DNA of 64,000 bases from Ascaris suum (Eukaryota > Nematoda > Chromadorea > Rhabditida > Ascarididae), in the NCBI GenBank assembly GCA_013433145.1, contig CM024178.1, positions 8,975,260 through 9,039,259 on the forward strand. The letters are read 5' to 3'. Positions 63,098-64,000 of this stretch are shown here, in pieces (the first letter of the stretch is position 1; the number at the start of each line of letters is the position of its first letter). The notes under the pieces were generated by a model. The model searched no databases, had not been told where the DNA came from, and saw nothing but the letters and a program-made list of their open reading frames with translations. The position numbers and the translations under genes were made by a program.

Positions 63098-64000
63098 ATT
63101 GCACCCGTAAATTTTGCATATTAATTCCATTTATTACCGTTATTGTCATTACCCGAGTGCTTAAATACGGTTGAAGTTTATTGCATACTTGAATGGAATT
63201 GTTGTATTTTATTAACGATCGTTGTATTTGAGAGAGGAACGCATTGATTAAGGTTTATTTTAGTGATTTTAATGCGTTAATTTGAATTTTGGAATTTTGC
63301 CAACTTATTTTTTAAATTTTGTCGATTTATTTGAAATTATTTGAAAAGTTTGTAAATTTATTTATTTGTTATAAGAGTATTCTAATTGCATTTTGTTAAT
63401 CTTTTAAGAAAGTGAATGGATAAAACAAAAGAATAAATAAATATGAATAGAGAATGAAATTGTTGTCATTTTTTATTTTATTTTTATTGATCGATAAAAG
63501 AAAGAAATATTCGTTTTTTTTTTTTTTTTTGATGAGTTGCTAAATTTGATGATAAGGGAATTGATAAAGTAAGGTAATATTATATTGGAGCTATAGATGA
63601 ATGATGGAAATGAAATTTATGAGTGATCCATAGGTAATATTCCATCTCCAAATGGAAGTAAATGGAATTCGAAATTGTTTTCTAGCAATCCCTATATTTT
63701 CCTGTTCTTCCTGCAAAATATTTGATCAAGTTGAATTTCGGTTTTTTTTAACCAATCCAGAGGTTAATCTTAGAACAATGGCATATTGATGTGTGATAGG
63801 TGGAATTTTTGTCTGCAGTTTTTTTGATTATTGGCGTTCAGGTGTGGGTTTAATGCGTTTCGATATTAATTTCGATTCTTCAACTGAGAGGTTTAACGGC
63901 TACGAGTACCTTGATCTCTTTTGTTAGCTTATTAAGGAAACAGCTGGTCTTATATGAGTGGATACATGCAATATGTTGAGAGACGTTAGATGTTAAAAGA
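63097..64000. other. Downstream flank of the BMP gene
   Basis: AT-rich, no supported gene. Repeated AATAAA hexamers near 63432-63440 could mark the real 3' end of the BMP transcript. Confidence 0.5.

Overview
The window is nematode-type nuclear DNA. It is AT-rich, with introns of roughly 40-2,500 bp that begin with GT and end with TTTCAG/TTNAG. Coding exons are short and lie in long non-coding DNA full of (TA)n and poly(C/G) tracts. Pyrimidine-rich AG acceptors sit just upstream of several start codons with no coding exon in front of them, as expected for spliced-leader trans-splicing. The HOP/STI1 gene encodes exactly 320 residues and lacks the first TPR/DP module, as I recall for Caenorhabditis STI-1. 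I cannot name the species.

The features were built by reading splice sites and reading phase by eye. Five protein-coding genes emerge. Four of them end on a stop codon with a total coding length divisible by three. (1) Minus strand, 6942 to beyond the left edge: a kinesin-7/CENP-E-type mitotic motor, nine exons visible, with the whole motor domain and the start of the coiled coil. (2) Plus strand, 11398-21666: an unrecognised 11-exon, 482-residue protein with a signal peptide, 12 ectodomain cysteines, a Ser/Thr-rich stalk and a C-terminal membrane segment. (3) Plus strand, 31291-46866: an 18-exon, 857-residue protein whose C-terminal third matches the PEAK1/pragmin (NKF3) pseudokinase plus helical dimerisation architecture. 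(4) Minus strand, 54183-48615: sti-1, eight exons, a Hsp70/Hsp90 co-chaperone. (5) Plus strand, 56751-63096: a BMP5-8/60A-class TGF-beta ligand, nine exons, 404 residues, which lacks the cysteine normally used for the inter-chain disulfide.

Layout: genes 1 and 2 diverge across about 4.4 kb (6.95-11.35 kb) that holds an octamer palindrome with a CRE-like core. Gene 2 is followed by about 9.6 kb without a supported gene, containing a 166-bp tandem array and diverged non-unique-looking DNA. Genes 3 and 4 converge across 1.7 kb. Genes 4 and 5 diverge across 2.5 kb. Repeats are mostly intronic: seven (TA)n tracts (five inside or just upstream of the PEAK-like gene), a 27-bp minisatellite open on both strands inside the BMP gene, and a dispersed 0.15-0.33 kb element in introns of three different genes. 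No operon, rRNA, tRNA, CRISPR or intact transposon was found.

The genes do not form one pathway: mitotic motor, orphan surface protein, tyrosine-signalling scaffold, chaperone adaptor and morphogen. The best novelty candidates are the orphan membrane protein, the fully eroded nematode pseudokinase and the six-cysteine BMP.
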